A stretch of 64,000 nucleotides of DNA from the NCBI RefSeq assembly GCF_014649335.1, contig NZ_BMSV01000009.1, positions 124,001 through 188,000 on the forward strand, given 5' to 3'. Positions within the stretch are counted from its first letter, which is position 1. Each line of letters opens with the position of its first letter. The notes under the pieces were generated by a model, which saw only the letters and a list, made by a program, of their open reading frames with translations, did not search any database and was not told the DNA's origin. Source of the stretch: Streptomyces roseolilacinus. Lineage in GTDB: Bacteria > Actinomycetota > Actinomycetes > Streptomycetales > Streptomycetaceae. Below are positions 50,295-58,922 of the stretch, one piece after another. A program made the position numbers and the translations under genes.

Positions 50295-51452
50295 GTGCGC
50301 CGTACCGTATTCAACGAGGACCACGAGGCGTTCCGGGACACCATCCGCGCCTTCGTCGAGGCCGAGGTCGTCCCGGTCTACGACGAGTGGTTCGCCGCCG
50401 GCCAGGCGCCGCGCGACTTCTACTACAAGCTCGGCGAGCTGGGCGTCTTCGGCATCAACGTCCCCGAGGAGTTCGGCGGCGCCGGCCTGGACACCCACAA
50501 GTTCGAGGCCGTGCTGTACGAGGAGACCGCCCGCGCGGGCGTCAACTTCGGCGGCTCCGGCGTGCACGTCCTGCTCGCCCTGCCGTACCTCAAGATGCTC
50601 GCCACCGACGAGCAGAAGAAGCGCTACCTGCCGAAGTTCGTCACCGGCGAGGAGATGTGGGCGCTGGCGATGACCGAGCCGGGCACCGGCTCCGACGTCG
50701 CGGGCATGAAGACCACCGCCAAGCTCTCCGAGGACGGCACGCACTACGTCCTCAACGGCGCCAAGACCTTCATCACCGGCGGCGTGCACGCCGACCGCGT
50801 CATCGTCTGCGCCCGCACGTCCGCGCCGCGCGAGGACGACCGCCGCTTCGGCATCTCCCTGTTCGCGGTGGACACCAAGTCCGCCGGCTACTCCGTCGGC
50901 CGCAAGCTGGACAAGCTGGGCCTGCGCACCTCCGACACCGCCGAGTTGGCGTTCGTCGACGTCAAGGTCCCGGTCGAGGACCTGCTCGGCGAGGAGGGCA
51001 AGGGCTTCTCCTACCTGGGCCACAACCTGGCCTCCGAGCGCTGGGGCATCGCCTTCGGCGCGTACGCGCAGGCCAAGGCCGCCGTCCGGTTCGCCCAGAA
51101 CTACGTCCAGGAGCGCACCGTCTTCGGCAAGCCGGTCGCGCACTTCCAGAACACCAAGTTCGAACTGGCCGCCTGCCAGGCCGAGGTGGACGCCGCCGAG
51201 GCCGTCGCCGACCGCGCCCTGGAGGCCCTGGACGCGGGCGAGCTGACCGCGGCCGAGGCCGCGTCCGCCAAGCTGTTCTGCACCGAGGTCGCGCACCGCG
51301 TCATCGACCGCTGCCTCCAGCTGCACGGCGGCTACGGCTACATGAACGAGTACCCGATCGCCCGCCTGTACGCGGACAACCGCGTCAACCGCATCTACGG
51401 CGGCACCAGCGAGATCATGAAGTCGATCATCGCCAAGTCGATGGGCCTGTAA
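50295..51452 (+). CDS. Acyl-CoA dehydrogenase
   Basis: A 385-residue FAD-dependent dehydrogenase forming trans-2-enoyl-CoA. Visible signatures are AMTEPGTGSDVAGMKTTA (flavin/substrate loop), ERTVFGKPVAHFQNTKFELA, and the C-terminal LQLHGGYGYMNEYPIARLYADNRVNRIYGGTSEIMKSI in outline. The substrate chain length is not readable. GAAGGAGG lies six bases before the GTG. The next gene starts six bases after the stop, so both form an operon with the thioesterase. Regulation through the palindrome at 50220 is inferred. Confidence 0.93.
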   Translation: MRRTVFNEDHEAFRDTIRAFVEAEVVPVYDEWFAAGQAPRDFYYKLGELGVFGINVPEEFGGAGLDTHKFEAVLYEETARAGVNFGGSGVHVLLALPYLKMLATDEQKKRYLPKFVTGEEMWALAMTEPGTGSDVAGMKTTAKLSEDGTHYVLNGAKTFITGGVHADRVIVCARTSAPREDDRRFGISLFAVDTKSAGYSVGRKLDKLGLRTSDTAELAFVDVKVPVEDLLGEEGKGFSYLGHNLASERWGIAFGAYAQAKAAVRFAQNYVQERTVFGKPVAHFQNTKFELAACQAEVDAAEAVADRALEALDAGELTAAEAASAKLFCTEVAHRVIDRCLQLHGGYGYMNEYPIARLYADNRVNRIYGGTSEIMKSIIAKSMGL

Positions 51453-51458
51453 GCACAG

Positions 51459-52331
51459 GTGGGCGAAGCACTCGACGACCTCCTCGACCTGCTCGACCTG
51501 GAGCGGGTCGAGGAGGACATCTTCCGGGGCCGGTCGCGCAGCGCGGTCGTGCCCCGGGTCTTCGGCGGCCAGGTCGCGGCCCAGGCACTGGCCGCGGCCG
51601 GCCGCACGGTGCCCGAGGACCGCGCGCCGCACTCCCTCCACGCGTACTTCCTGCGCGCGGGCGACCCGGACGCGCCGATCGTCTACACCGCGGACCGCAT
51701 CCGCGACGGGCGGTCCTTCACCACCCGCCGGGTGGTCGCCGTCCAGCACGGCAGGCCGGTCTTCCACCTCTCGGCGTCGTTCCAGAGGGACGAGGAGGGG
51801 CTCGACCACCAGGCGGACATGCCGCCCGCGCCGGACCCGGAGACCCTGCCGCCGGGGCGGGAGGCCCTCCCCCGGTACGCCGACCGGTTCACCGACCCGG
51901 GCGCCGTCGACCGGCTGCTGGAGGCCCGCGCCGCGGTGGACCTGCGCTACGCGGTCGAACCGCCGTACGCCACGCCGGGCGAGCCCCGCGAGCCGCGCTC
52001 GCAGGTCTGGTTCCGCGTGGACGGCAAGCTCGCGGACGACCCCCTGCTGCACGCCTGCCTCGCCACGTACGTCTCCGACATGACGCTCCTCGACCCGGTG
52101 CTGCTCGCCCACGGGCGGGGCGGCTGGGCGGTCGGCGACGTGGTCGGCGCGTCCCTGGACCACGCGATGTGGTTCCACCGCCCGTTCCGCGCCGACGAGT
52201 GGCTGCTGTACGACCAGGAGTCCCCGACGTCGTCCGGCGGCCGCGGCCTGGGTCAGGCCCGCATCTGGACGCGCGACGGCCGTCTGGCGATCTCCGTCGT
52301 CCAGGAGGGCGTGGTCCGCGTCCCGCGGTGA
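51459..52331 (+). CDS. tesB: Acyl-CoA thioesterase II (TesB family)
   Basis: A 290-residue double-hotdog thioesterase hydrolysing acyl-CoA to free acid and CoA. Key motifs are RVFGGQVAAQALAAAGRTV, SLHAYFLRAGDP near the start, and DHAMWFHRPFRADEWLLYDQESP in the second hotdog, with the catalytic Asp in ASLDHAMWFH. The GTG start follows the dehydrogenase stop by six bases, with no separate promoter. The pair could handle CoA release during fatty-acid breakdown. Confidence 0.9.
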   Translation: MGEALDDLLDLLDLERVEEDIFRGRSRSAVVPRVFGGQVAAQALAAAGRTVPEDRAPHSLHAYFLRAGDPDAPIVYTADRIRDGRSFTTRRVVAVQHGRPVFHLSASFQRDEEGLDHQADMPPAPDPETLPPGREALPRYADRFTDPGAVDRLLEARAAVDLRYAVEPPYATPGEPREPRSQVWFRVDGKLADDPLLHACLATYVSDMTLLDPVLLAHGRGGWAVGDVVGASLDHAMWFHRPFRADEWLLYDQESPTSSGGRGLGQARIWTRDGRLAISVVQEGVVRVPR

Positions 52332-52357
52332 GCCGCCTCCCGGAGGGGCCGTGGGGG

Positions 52358-52387
52358 CCCGCCGGGCGGGCGGGCGCGCCCGGCGGG
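52358..52387 (+). terminator. Terminator of the dehydrogenase/thioesterase operon
   Basis: CCCGCCGGGCG (52358-52368) pairs perfectly with CGCCCGGCGGG (52377-52387). It lies 27 bases after the thioesterase stop and before the convergent small exported protein. Confidence 0.7.
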
Positions 52388-52410
52388 TCGCCGGGGGCGG
52401 GAGGCCGGGG

Positions 52411-52683
52411 TCAGCGGTACTCGTGGTGCCGGGGGAGGAGCACCTCGTCCACCACGTGCACCAGACCGGTCTTCTTCTCCCTGACGTTCTCGGAGCAGTC
52501 GGTGTTGTTGTCGGAGGGCCCGAGGTTCGGCTGGTCGACGATCTCGATGAACCCGCAGCTGACGATCTGCCCGTCGTTGCCGAACTTCGTCGTGTCGTCG
52601 TCGGCCGCCTGCGCGGTCCCGGCGGCGCCGCCGGTGGCGGCCAGGGCGGCGAACGCGCAGGCGAGGGTGTTCCTGAACTTCAT
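52411..52683 (-). CDS. Small exported protein
   Basis: A 90-residue protein. The signal peptide is MKFRNTLACAFAALAATGGA with cleavage after AQA (about residue 27). The mature 63 residues begin DDDTTKFGNDGQIVSCGF and contain two Cys (VSCGFIE and TDCSENV), which could form one disulfide. This recalls small surface proteins of the chaplin-neighbour or cysteine-stapled type, but no family can be named. AAAGG lies upstream of the ATG. The 291 bases upstream show no gene. Confidence 0.75.
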   Translation of the reverse strand: MKFRNTLACAFAALAATGGAAGTAQAADDDTTKFGNDGQIVSCGFIEIVDQPNLGPSDNNTDCSENVREKKTGLVHVVDEVLLPRHHEYR

Positions 52684-52974
52684 GGGTGTCGTGCCTTTCG
52701 AGGTCTTCCGCGGTGCGGACGCGTCGGCACGGAGCCGCGCGGCCGGGCGTCGGTCCGGGGCGCGAAGCTCTCCGCCGCGCGGGCGCCGGTCTCCGCACGC
52801 CACCCGTCCCCGCCGAACGGTCAACGAGATCCCCCGTACGGGGGTGTTGCTCCGAGCAGGTGACACCGGCCTCCTCCGGGGGCGCGGCCGGCGCCCTCCG
52901 GTCACCGTGCCGGACCGCCGCCCACCCGGCGCGCGGTCGCCGGACGGGGCGGGCGCGGCCGGGCGGACCGCGGG

Positions 52975-53754
52975 TCAGAGCAGGCCGGCCGCGTCCAGCA
53001 GGTAGGCGGTCAGGGGCTCGTAGAAGCGCGGGTCCAGGACGTGGTCGTCGAGGGGGACCGCGACCTGGAGGGTGCCCTCGGCCTCCCCGATGAACAGGGC
53101 CGGGTCGTTGCAGTCCGCGTAGCCGACCGCGTCGATGCCGCGCTGGCCCGCGCGGCCCGCCCAGCCGTGGTCCGCGACGACCAGGTCCGGGAGGGGCTGG
53201 TCCATGGCGCGCAGCCCGTCGAGGATCGCGTTCATCGGCTCCGGCGAGTGGGTGTGCCACAGCGTGGCGCCCCGCTCGAACACGGCCACGTCCGCGAACT
53301 GCACCACGTACCCCTCGTCGGCGGTGAGCCCGCCGGGGATGCGGACGACGTCGCAGCCGGCGGCGCGCAGCGCGGCGGCGGTGCGGCTGTGCACGTCGAG
53401 GAGCGCGCCGGGGTGGCCGGTCGCGAAGAGGACCCGCTCCCGGGCCGCGGCGGCCTTGCGCAGGCGGGCGGCCATCCGGTCCAGGGCGTCGACGGTCAGC
53501 TCGGGGTCGATGGTGTCCTGGCCGGCCCGGTGCCCGGGGTCGTCGTCGACGCCGCACCGCTCGGCCATCACCGCGAGGACGTCCTGCTCGTCGGTCCAGC
53601 GGTCCCCCAGCTCCAGGCCCAGCCAGTAGTGCCGGTCGCCGTTCGCGAGCTTGCGGTAGTGGGCGAGGTTGTTGTCGCGCGGGGTGGCGACGTCCCCCGC
53701 GATGCGCGTGCGGACGAGGTGCTCGACGAGGGCGGCGCGGCTGGGTATCGGCAT
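52975..53754 (-). CDS. Predicted phosphatase-like protein of actinobacteria
   Basis: A 259-residue soluble protein found in most streptomycetes and usually annotated as phosphatase. Features include NLAHYRKLANGDRHYWLGLEL, RERVLFATGHPGALLDVHSR, FERGATLWHTHSPEPMN, DLVVADHGWAGRAG and the C-terminal PLDDHVLDPRFYEPL. His/Asp-rich blocks would suit a metal-dependent hydrolase, but no catalytic set is established. GGGGGA precedes the ATG closely, and CACAAT lies about 12 bases upstream. Confidence 0.75.
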   Translation of the reverse strand: MPIPSRAALVEHLVRTRIAGDVATPRDNNLAHYRKLANGDRHYWLGLELGDRWTDEQDVLAVMAERCGVDDDPGHRAGQDTIDPELTVDALDRMAARLRKAAAARERVLFATGHPGALLDVHSRTAAALRAAGCDVVRIPGGLTADEGYVVQFADVAVFERGATLWHTHSPEPMNAILDGLRAMDQPLPDLVVADHGWAGRAGQRGIDAVGYADCNDPALFIGEAEGTLQVAVPLDDHVLDPRFYEPLTAYLLDAAGLL

Positions 53755-53968
53755 TCCCCCATTGTGCCGCCCGCCACCCGCCGTGGCCGAGGCGTTCCGC
53801 GGCGTGGGCGGCGGGGTCACGAGGGACCTTCGGCCCCAGTCGGGCGAAACCCACCGGTAACCACCGTTCGGGCGGGCAGACTGGCGCGCGCCACCCCACA
53901 CCGCCCGGGACGCGGTAAGTCCCCGAACGGCCGGGCCGCCGCGCCCGGCACTGGAGAAAGGCACCTCT

Positions 53969-54484
53969 TTGAACCGTGCGATACGCGCCGCCGCCCTGTC
54001 GACGGCCGCCCTGTCCCTCGCCGCGCTGTACACGCCGGCCCAGGCGGCGTCCACCACGGGCGCGCTCATGATCACCCATGTGCGGCCCAACACCTCGGGG
54101 GCGGACGTCAGCGGCACCCGCCAGCTGAACCTCAACGGCGAGTACTTCATCATCAAGAACGTCACCGCGCGGACGGTGAACACGGGCGGGTACGTCCCCG
54201 ACATCACCAGCAACACGTACGGCCGGGCGCTGCCCTCGTACAACCTGCCCGCCGGCGCCAAGGCGTACGTGCACACCGGCAGCGGCACCCACCACCGCGA
54301 CAGCGCCGGCTGGCACCACGTCTACCGGGGCTACGCGCGGCACGTCCTGCCCAACGACGGCCGGTCCCGCAACCCGGACCTGCGCCTGAAGACGCCCGGC
54401 AGCCCGGACAACAACACGTCCACCGGCTCCGTCAGCCCCTGCAACTGGAACCTCGCGGCGGACGGCACGACGTACGCCTGCTGA
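53969..54484 (+). CDS. Exported lamin-tail domain protein
   Basis: A 171-residue protein with a signal peptide (LSTAALSLAALYTPAQAAST, cleavage about residue 26). The mature part is a lamin-tail (LTD) beta-sandwich: GTRQLNLNGEYFIIKNVTAR, PSYNLPAGAKAYVHTGSGTH and CNWNLAADGTTYAC, with the final Cys pair. Exported LTD proteins are thought to bind surfaces or accompany nucleases. The start is TTG with GAAAGG about eight bases upstream. Confidence 0.85.
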   Translation: MNRAIRAAALSTAALSLAALYTPAQAASTTGALMITHVRPNTSGADVSGTRQLNLNGEYFIIKNVTARTVNTGGYVPDITSNTYGRALPSYNLPAGAKAYVHTGSGTHHRDSAGWHHVYRGYARHVLPNDGRSRNPDLRLKTPGSPDNNTSTGSVSPCNWNLAADGTTYAC

Positions 54485-54502
54485 CGCGGGCGTGACGTGA
54501 AG

Positions 54503-54539
54503 GGGCCGGCCGCGGTGGCACCGACCACCCGGCCGGCCC
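54503..54539. terminator. Convergent terminator
   Basis: GGGCCGGCCG (54503-54512) pairs with CGGCCGGCCC (54530-54539), and inside GGTGG pairs with CCACC. It lies between the lamin-tail gene and the convergent TetR gene. Confidence 0.75.
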
Positions 54540-54591
54540 TCCGCGCGCCCGGGGCCGCGCCCGCGCACCCGCGGGGCCGGCGGCCCGGGGC

Positions 54592-55221
54592 TCAGTCGGC
54601 GGCGGGCGCTCCGGGCGCGTCGCCCGAGTCCTCGTGCGCCGCCGCCGCGAAGGCGCCGCGGGCGAGCCGGTGCAGCAGGGCGCCCGTGGCGGGGCGGCCC
54701 ACGAGGGTGCCGGCGGGGCCGAGGTGCGGGGTGGAGTTGAGCAGGCCGAAGACCGCGTGGACGGCGGCCCGGGCGTCGGGCTCCGCCAGGGACGGGTAGG
54801 CGCGGCGAACCGCCTCCACCCACAGCTCGACGTACTGGCGCTGGAGCTGGCGGACCAGCTTGCGGTCGGTCTCGCGCAGGCGGTCCAGCTCGCGGTCGTG
54901 CAGGGTGATGAGGGCGCGGTCGTGGAGCGCGAAGTCGATGTGGCCGTCGATCAGGGCGGAGAGCAGCGCCTCGGGGTCGCCGTCGGACTCCGCGACGCGG
55001 CGGCGGCCGCCGTCGAGGAGGCGCTCGCTGATCCCCACGAGCAGTTCGGCGAGCATGGCGTCCTTGCCCGGGAAGTGCCGGTACAGGCCGGGCCCGCTGA
55101 TGCCGACGGCGGCGCCTATCTCGTCGACGCCCACGCCGTGGAAACCGCGCTCGGCGAAGAGGCGGGCGGCCTCCCGCAGGATCTGCTCGCGGCGTGTCGG
55201 GGCGTCGGTCCTGGTCGTCAT
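54592..55221 (-). CDS. TetR family regulator of the leucine catabolic operon
   Basis: A 209-residue repressor. Residues 10-56 are the TetR helix-turn-helix (REQILREAARLFAERGFHGV, then GISGPGLYRHFPGKDAML). The rest is the helical ligand domain. It is divergent from the carboxylase operon across 96 bases that hold two inverted repeats built from TTAACG. It therefore very probably represses that operon and itself, with an acyl-CoA intermediate as likely inducer. Confidence 0.92.
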   Translation of the reverse strand: MTTRTDAPTRREQILREAARLFAERGFHGVGVDEIGAAVGISGPGLYRHFPGKDAMLAELLVGISERLLDGGRRRVAESDGDPEALLSALIDGHIDFALHDRALITLHDRELDRLRETDRKLVRQLQRQYVELWVEAVRRAYPSLAEPDARAAVHAVFGLLNSTPHLGPAGTLVGRPATGALLHRLARGAFAAAAHEDSGDAPGAPAAD

Positions 55222-55241
55222 GGATCGATTCTAGACAACGC

Positions 55242-55289
55242 GGTTAGCGGTCGTTAACCTGAAGGCCATACGTTAACGCTCATTAACGT
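55242..55289. promoter_or_regulatory. Paired TetR-type operators
   Basis: Two inverted repeats lie in the divergent promoter region: GGTTA...TAACC (55242-55246 and 55255-55259) and ACGTTAA...TTAACGT (55270-55276 and 55283-55289), the latter with perfect seven-base arms. GTTAAC occurs in both. They suit binding by two TetR dimers. Confidence 0.7.
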
Positions 55290-55317
55290 TCTCGTACGGG
55301 CAAGGGGGCTCGACACG

Positions 55318-56949
55318 ATGCACCAGGCACCTGTGCTGGCGAGCGCGGCGGATCCCGCGTCGCCGGCCTGGCAGGCCAACGAGGCGGCACACCGGGAGTT
55401 GGCCGACGACCTCCGGGCGCGGCTCGCCGCCGCCCGGCTCGGCGGTGGCGAGAAGGCGCGCGCCCGGCACACCGCGCGCGGCAAGCTGCTGCCGCGCGAC
55501 CGGGTGGACACGCTGCTGGATCCGGGCTCGCCCTTCCTGGAGCTGGCCCCGCTCGCGGCGAACGGCCTGTACGACGACCAGGCGCCCGCCGCCGGGGTGA
55601 TCGCCGGCATCGGCCGGGTCAGCGGCCGCGAGGTGGTCGTCGTCGCCAACGACGCGACGGTCAAGGGCGGCACGTACTACCCGATGACCGTCAAGAAGCA
55701 CCTGCGCGCGCAGGAGGTGGCGCTGGAGAACCGGCTGCCCTGCGTGTACCTGGTCGACTCGGGCGGCGCGTTCCTGCCGATGCAGGACGAGGTGTTCCCG
55801 GACCGGGACCACTTCGGGCGCATCTTCTACAACCAGGCCCGCATGTCCGGCGCGGGGATCCCGCAGATCGCCGCCGTCCTCGGTTCGTGCACGGCCGGCG
55901 GCGCGTACGTGCCGGCGATGAGCGACGAGGCGGTGATCGTCCGCAACCAGGGCACGATCTTCCTGGGCGGCCCGCCGCTGGTGAAGGCCGCCACGGGCGA
56001 GGTCGTCACCGCCGAGGAGCTGGGCGGCGGCGAGGTCCACTCCCGCGTCTCCGGGGTCACCGACCACCTCGCGGAGGACGACGCGCACGCCCTGCGGATC
56101 GTGCGGAACATCGTGGCGACGCTCCCCGCGCGCGGGCAGCTGCCCTGGACGGTCGAGCCGGTCGAGGAGCCCAAGGTCGACCCGGCGGGCCTGTACGGCG
56201 CGGTGCCGGTCGACTCGCGCACCCCGTACGACGTGCGCGAGGTGATCGCGCGCATCACCGACGGGTCCCGCTTCGCGGAGTTCAAGGCCGAGTTCGGGCA
56301 GACGCTGGTGACGGGCTTCGCCCGGATCCACGGGCACCCGGTGGGGATCGTCGCCAACAACGGCATCCTGTTCGCCGAGTCCGCCCAGAAGGGCGCCCAC
56401 TTCATCGAGCTGTGCGACCAGCGCGGCATCCCCCTGCTGTTCCTGCAGAACATCTCCGGCTTCATGGTGGGCCGGGACTACGAGGCCGGCGGCATCGCCA
56501 AGCACGGCGCGAAGATGGTCACGGCCGTGGCCTGCACGCGCGTGCCGAAGCTGACGGTCGTCGTCGGCGGCTCGTACGGCGCGGGCAACTACTCGATGTG
56601 CGGCCGGGCCTACAGCCCCCGCTTCCTGTGGATGTGGCCCAACGCCAAGATCTCCGTCATGGGCGGCGAGCAGGCCGCGTCCGTCCTCGCCACCGTCAAG
56701 CGCGACCAGATCGAGGCGCGCGGCGAGGAGTGGCCGCCGGAGGCGGAGGAGGACTTCAAGGCCCCGGTCCGCGCCCAGTACGAGCGGCAGGGCAGCGCGT
56801 ACTACGCGACGGCCCGGCTGTGGGACGACGGGGTCATCGACCCGCTGGACACCCGCCAGGTGGTGGGCCTGGCCCTGACCGCGTGCGCCAACGCCCCGCT
56901 CCCCCAGCGGGAGCCGGGGGCGCCCGCCTTCGGCGTCTTCCGGATGTGA
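55318..56949 (+). CDS. liuB: 3-Methylcrotonyl-CoA carboxylase, carboxyltransferase (beta) subunit
   Basis: A 543-residue carboxyltransferase subunit transferring CO2 from biotin to 3-methylcrotonyl-CoA. Two crotonase-fold halves are visible: KGGTYYPMTVKKHLRAQEVA, GSCTAGGAYVPAMSDEAV and GTIFLGGPPLVKAATGE in the first; LLFLQNISGFMVGRDYEAGG, VVVGGSYGAGNYSMCGRAY and ISVMGGEQAASVLA in the second. The SGFMVG and YSMCGRA segments are those of MccB rather than propionyl- or acetyl-CoA carboxylases. Operon context supports this. First gene after the TTAACG operators. The liuB/liuD names follow S. coelicolor usage as I recall it. Confidence 0.93.
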   Translation: MHQAPVLASAADPASPAWQANEAAHRELADDLRARLAAARLGGGEKARARHTARGKLLPRDRVDTLLDPGSPFLELAPLAANGLYDDQAPAAGVIAGIGRVSGREVVVVANDATVKGGTYYPMTVKKHLRAQEVALENRLPCVYLVDSGGAFLPMQDEVFPDRDHFGRIFYNQARMSGAGIPQIAAVLGSCTAGGAYVPAMSDEAVIVRNQGTIFLGGPPLVKAATGEVVTAEELGGGEVHSRVSGVTDHLAEDDAHALRIVRNIVATLPARGQLPWTVEPVEEPKVDPAGLYGAVPVDSRTPYDVREVIARITDGSRFAEFKAEFGQTLVTGFARIHGHPVGIVANNGILFAESAQKGAHFIELCDQRGIPLLFLQNISGFMVGRDYEAGGIAKHGAKMVTAVACTRVPKLTVVVGGSYGAGNYSMCGRAYSPRFLWMWPNAKISVMGGEQAASVLATVKRDQIEARGEEWPPEAEEDFKAPVRAQYERQGSAYYATARLWDDGVIDPLDTRQVVGLALTACANAPLPQREPGAPAFGVFRM

Positions 56950-56963
56950 GGGACCTGACGACC

Positions 56964-58922
56964 ATGACGATGTTCGACACTGTCCTCGTCGCCAACCGCG
57001 GCGAGATCGCGGTCCGTGTCATCCGGACGCTGCGCGCCCTCGGGGTGCGCTCGGTCGCCGTGTTCAGCGACGCCGACGCCGACGCCCGGCACGTGCGGGA
57101 GGCGGACACGGCCGTGCGGATCGGCCCGCCGCCGGCCGGCGAGAGCTACCTGCGCGTCGACCGGCTGCTGGAGGCCGCCGCCCGCACGGGCGCGCAGGCC
57201 GTCCACCCCGGGTACGGGTTCCTCGCGGAGAACGCCGTGTTCGCGCGGGCCTGCGCCGACGCGGGACTGGTCTTCATCGGGCCGCCCGCCGACGCGATCT
57301 CCCTGATGGGCGACAAGATCCGCGCGAAGGAGACCGTGCGGGCGGCCGGGGTGCCGGTCGTGCCGGGCTCCTCGGGCAGCGGCCTGACCGACGGCGAACT
57401 GGCGGCGGCCGCGCGGGAGATCGGCATGCCGGTGCTGCTGAAGCCCTCGGCGGGCGGCGGCGGCAAGGGCATGCGCCTGGTGCGCGACGAGGCCGCGCTG
57501 GCGGACGAGATCGCGGCGGCCCGCCGGGAGGCGCGGGCGTCGTTCGGCGACGACACGCTGCTGGTGGAGCGGTGGATCGACCGGCCCCGGCACATCGAGA
57601 TCCAGGTCCTCGCCGACGGCCACGGCAACGTGGTGCACCTCGGGGAGCGCGAGTGCTCCCTCCAGCGCCGCCACCAGAAGATCATCGAGGAGGCGCCGTC
57701 CGTCCTGCTGGACGAGGCGACGCGGGCGGCGATGGGCGAGGCGGCCGTGCAGGCGGCCCGCTCCTGCGGCTACCGGGGCGCGGGCACGGTGGAGTTCATC
57801 GTCCCGGGCAACGACCCCTCGCAGTACTACTTCATGGAGATGAACACCCGCCTCCAGGTGGAGCACCCGGTGACCGAGCTGGTCACGGGCCTGGACCTGG
57901 TGGAGTGGCAGCTGCGGGTCGCGGCCGGCGAGGAGCTGCCGCTGCGGCAGGAGGACATCACCCTCACCGGGCACGCGGTGGAGGCCCGCCTGTGCGCCGA
58001 GGACCCCGCGCGCGGCTTCCTCCCGTCCGGCGGCACGGTCCTCGCGCTGCGCGAGCCGCAGGGCGCGGGGGTGCGCACGGACTCGGGGCTCAGCGTGGGC
58101 ACCGAGGTGTCCAGCCTGTACGACCCGATGCTGTCGAAGGTCATCGTGCACGCCCCGGACCGGGCCACCGCCCTGCGCAGGCTGCGCGCCGCCCTCGCGG
58201 ACACGGTCACGCTCGGCGTGCCGACGAACGCCGGGTTCCTGCGCCGCCTCCTGGCCCACCCGGCCGTCGTCTCCGGCGACCTGGACACCGGCCTGGTGGA
58301 GCGGGACGCCGACGGGCTCGTCCCCGACGGCGTCCCGGACGAGGTGTACGAGGCGGCCGCCGCCGTACGGCAGGACGCGCTCGCCGCGCGGCCCGACGCG
58401 CGCGGCTGGACCGACCCGTTCTCCGTGCCGAGCGGATGGCGGATCGGCGGCGACCGGCTGCCGGTCACCCACCACCTGCGCGTGCCGGGGCTCGAACCCG
58501 TCGCGCACGTGGCGCGGGCCACCGGCCGCACGGTGACCGCCGACCGGGTGACGGTCACCCTGGACGGCGTCACCCACACGTTCCACCGCGCCGGCACCTG
58601 GCTCGGCCGGGACGGCGACAGCTGGAACGTGCTGGACCACGACCCGGTGGCCGCCTCCCTCACCGGTTCGGCGCACTCCGGGGCCGACTCGCTGACCGCG
58701 CCGATGCCCGGCACCGTCACGGTGGTCAAGGTCGCCGTGGGCGACGAGGTGACGGCCGGGCAGGGGCTGCTCGTGGTCGAGGCGATGAAGATGGAGCACG
58801 TCATCTCCGCCCCGCACGACGGCACGGTCGTCGAACTGGACGTGACGCCCGGCACGACGGTCGCCATGGACCAGGTGCTGGCCGTCGTCGAGCCGCACGC
58901 CCCGGAGGAGGAAGCGAAGTGA
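56964..58922 (+). CDS. liuD: 3-Methylcrotonyl-CoA carboxylase, biotin carboxylase/BCCP (alpha) subunit
   Basis: A 652-residue subunit. Residues 1-450 form the biotin carboxylase: VLVANRGEIAVRVIRTLR, the ATP-grasp Gly-rich loop KPSAGGGGKGMRLV, ECSLQRRHQKIIEE and FMEMNTRLQVEHPVTE. A linker domain follows, and about 575-652 is the biotin carrier domain with the biotinylated Lys609 in EAMKMEH. Only 14 bases separate it from liuB. Its TGA overlaps the GTG of the lyase gene. Confidence 0.95.
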   Translation: MTMFDTVLVANRGEIAVRVIRTLRALGVRSVAVFSDADADARHVREADTAVRIGPPPAGESYLRVDRLLEAAARTGAQAVHPGYGFLAENAVFARACADAGLVFIGPPADAISLMGDKIRAKETVRAAGVPVVPGSSGSGLTDGELAAAAREIGMPVLLKPSAGGGGKGMRLVRDEAALADEIAAARREARASFGDDTLLVERWIDRPRHIEIQVLADGHGNVVHLGERECSLQRRHQKIIEEAPSVLLDEATRAAMGEAAVQAARSCGYRGAGTVEFIVPGNDPSQYYFMEMNTRLQVEHPVTELVTGLDLVEWQLRVAAGEELPLRQEDITLTGHAVEARLCAEDPARGFLPSGGTVLALREPQGAGVRTDSGLSVGTEVSSLYDPMLSKVIVHAPDRATALRRLRAALADTVTLGVPTNAGFLRRLLAHPAVVSGDLDTGLVERDADGLVPDGVPDEVYEAAAAVRQDALAARPDARGWTDPFSVPSGWRIGGDRLPVTHHLRVPGLEPVAHVARATGRTVTADRVTVTLDGVTHTFHRAGTWLGRDGDSWNVLDHDPVAASLTGSAHSGADSLTAPMPGTVTVVKVAVGDEVTAGQGLLVVEAMKMEHVISAPHDGTVVELDVTPGTTVAMDQVLAVVEPHAPEEEAK

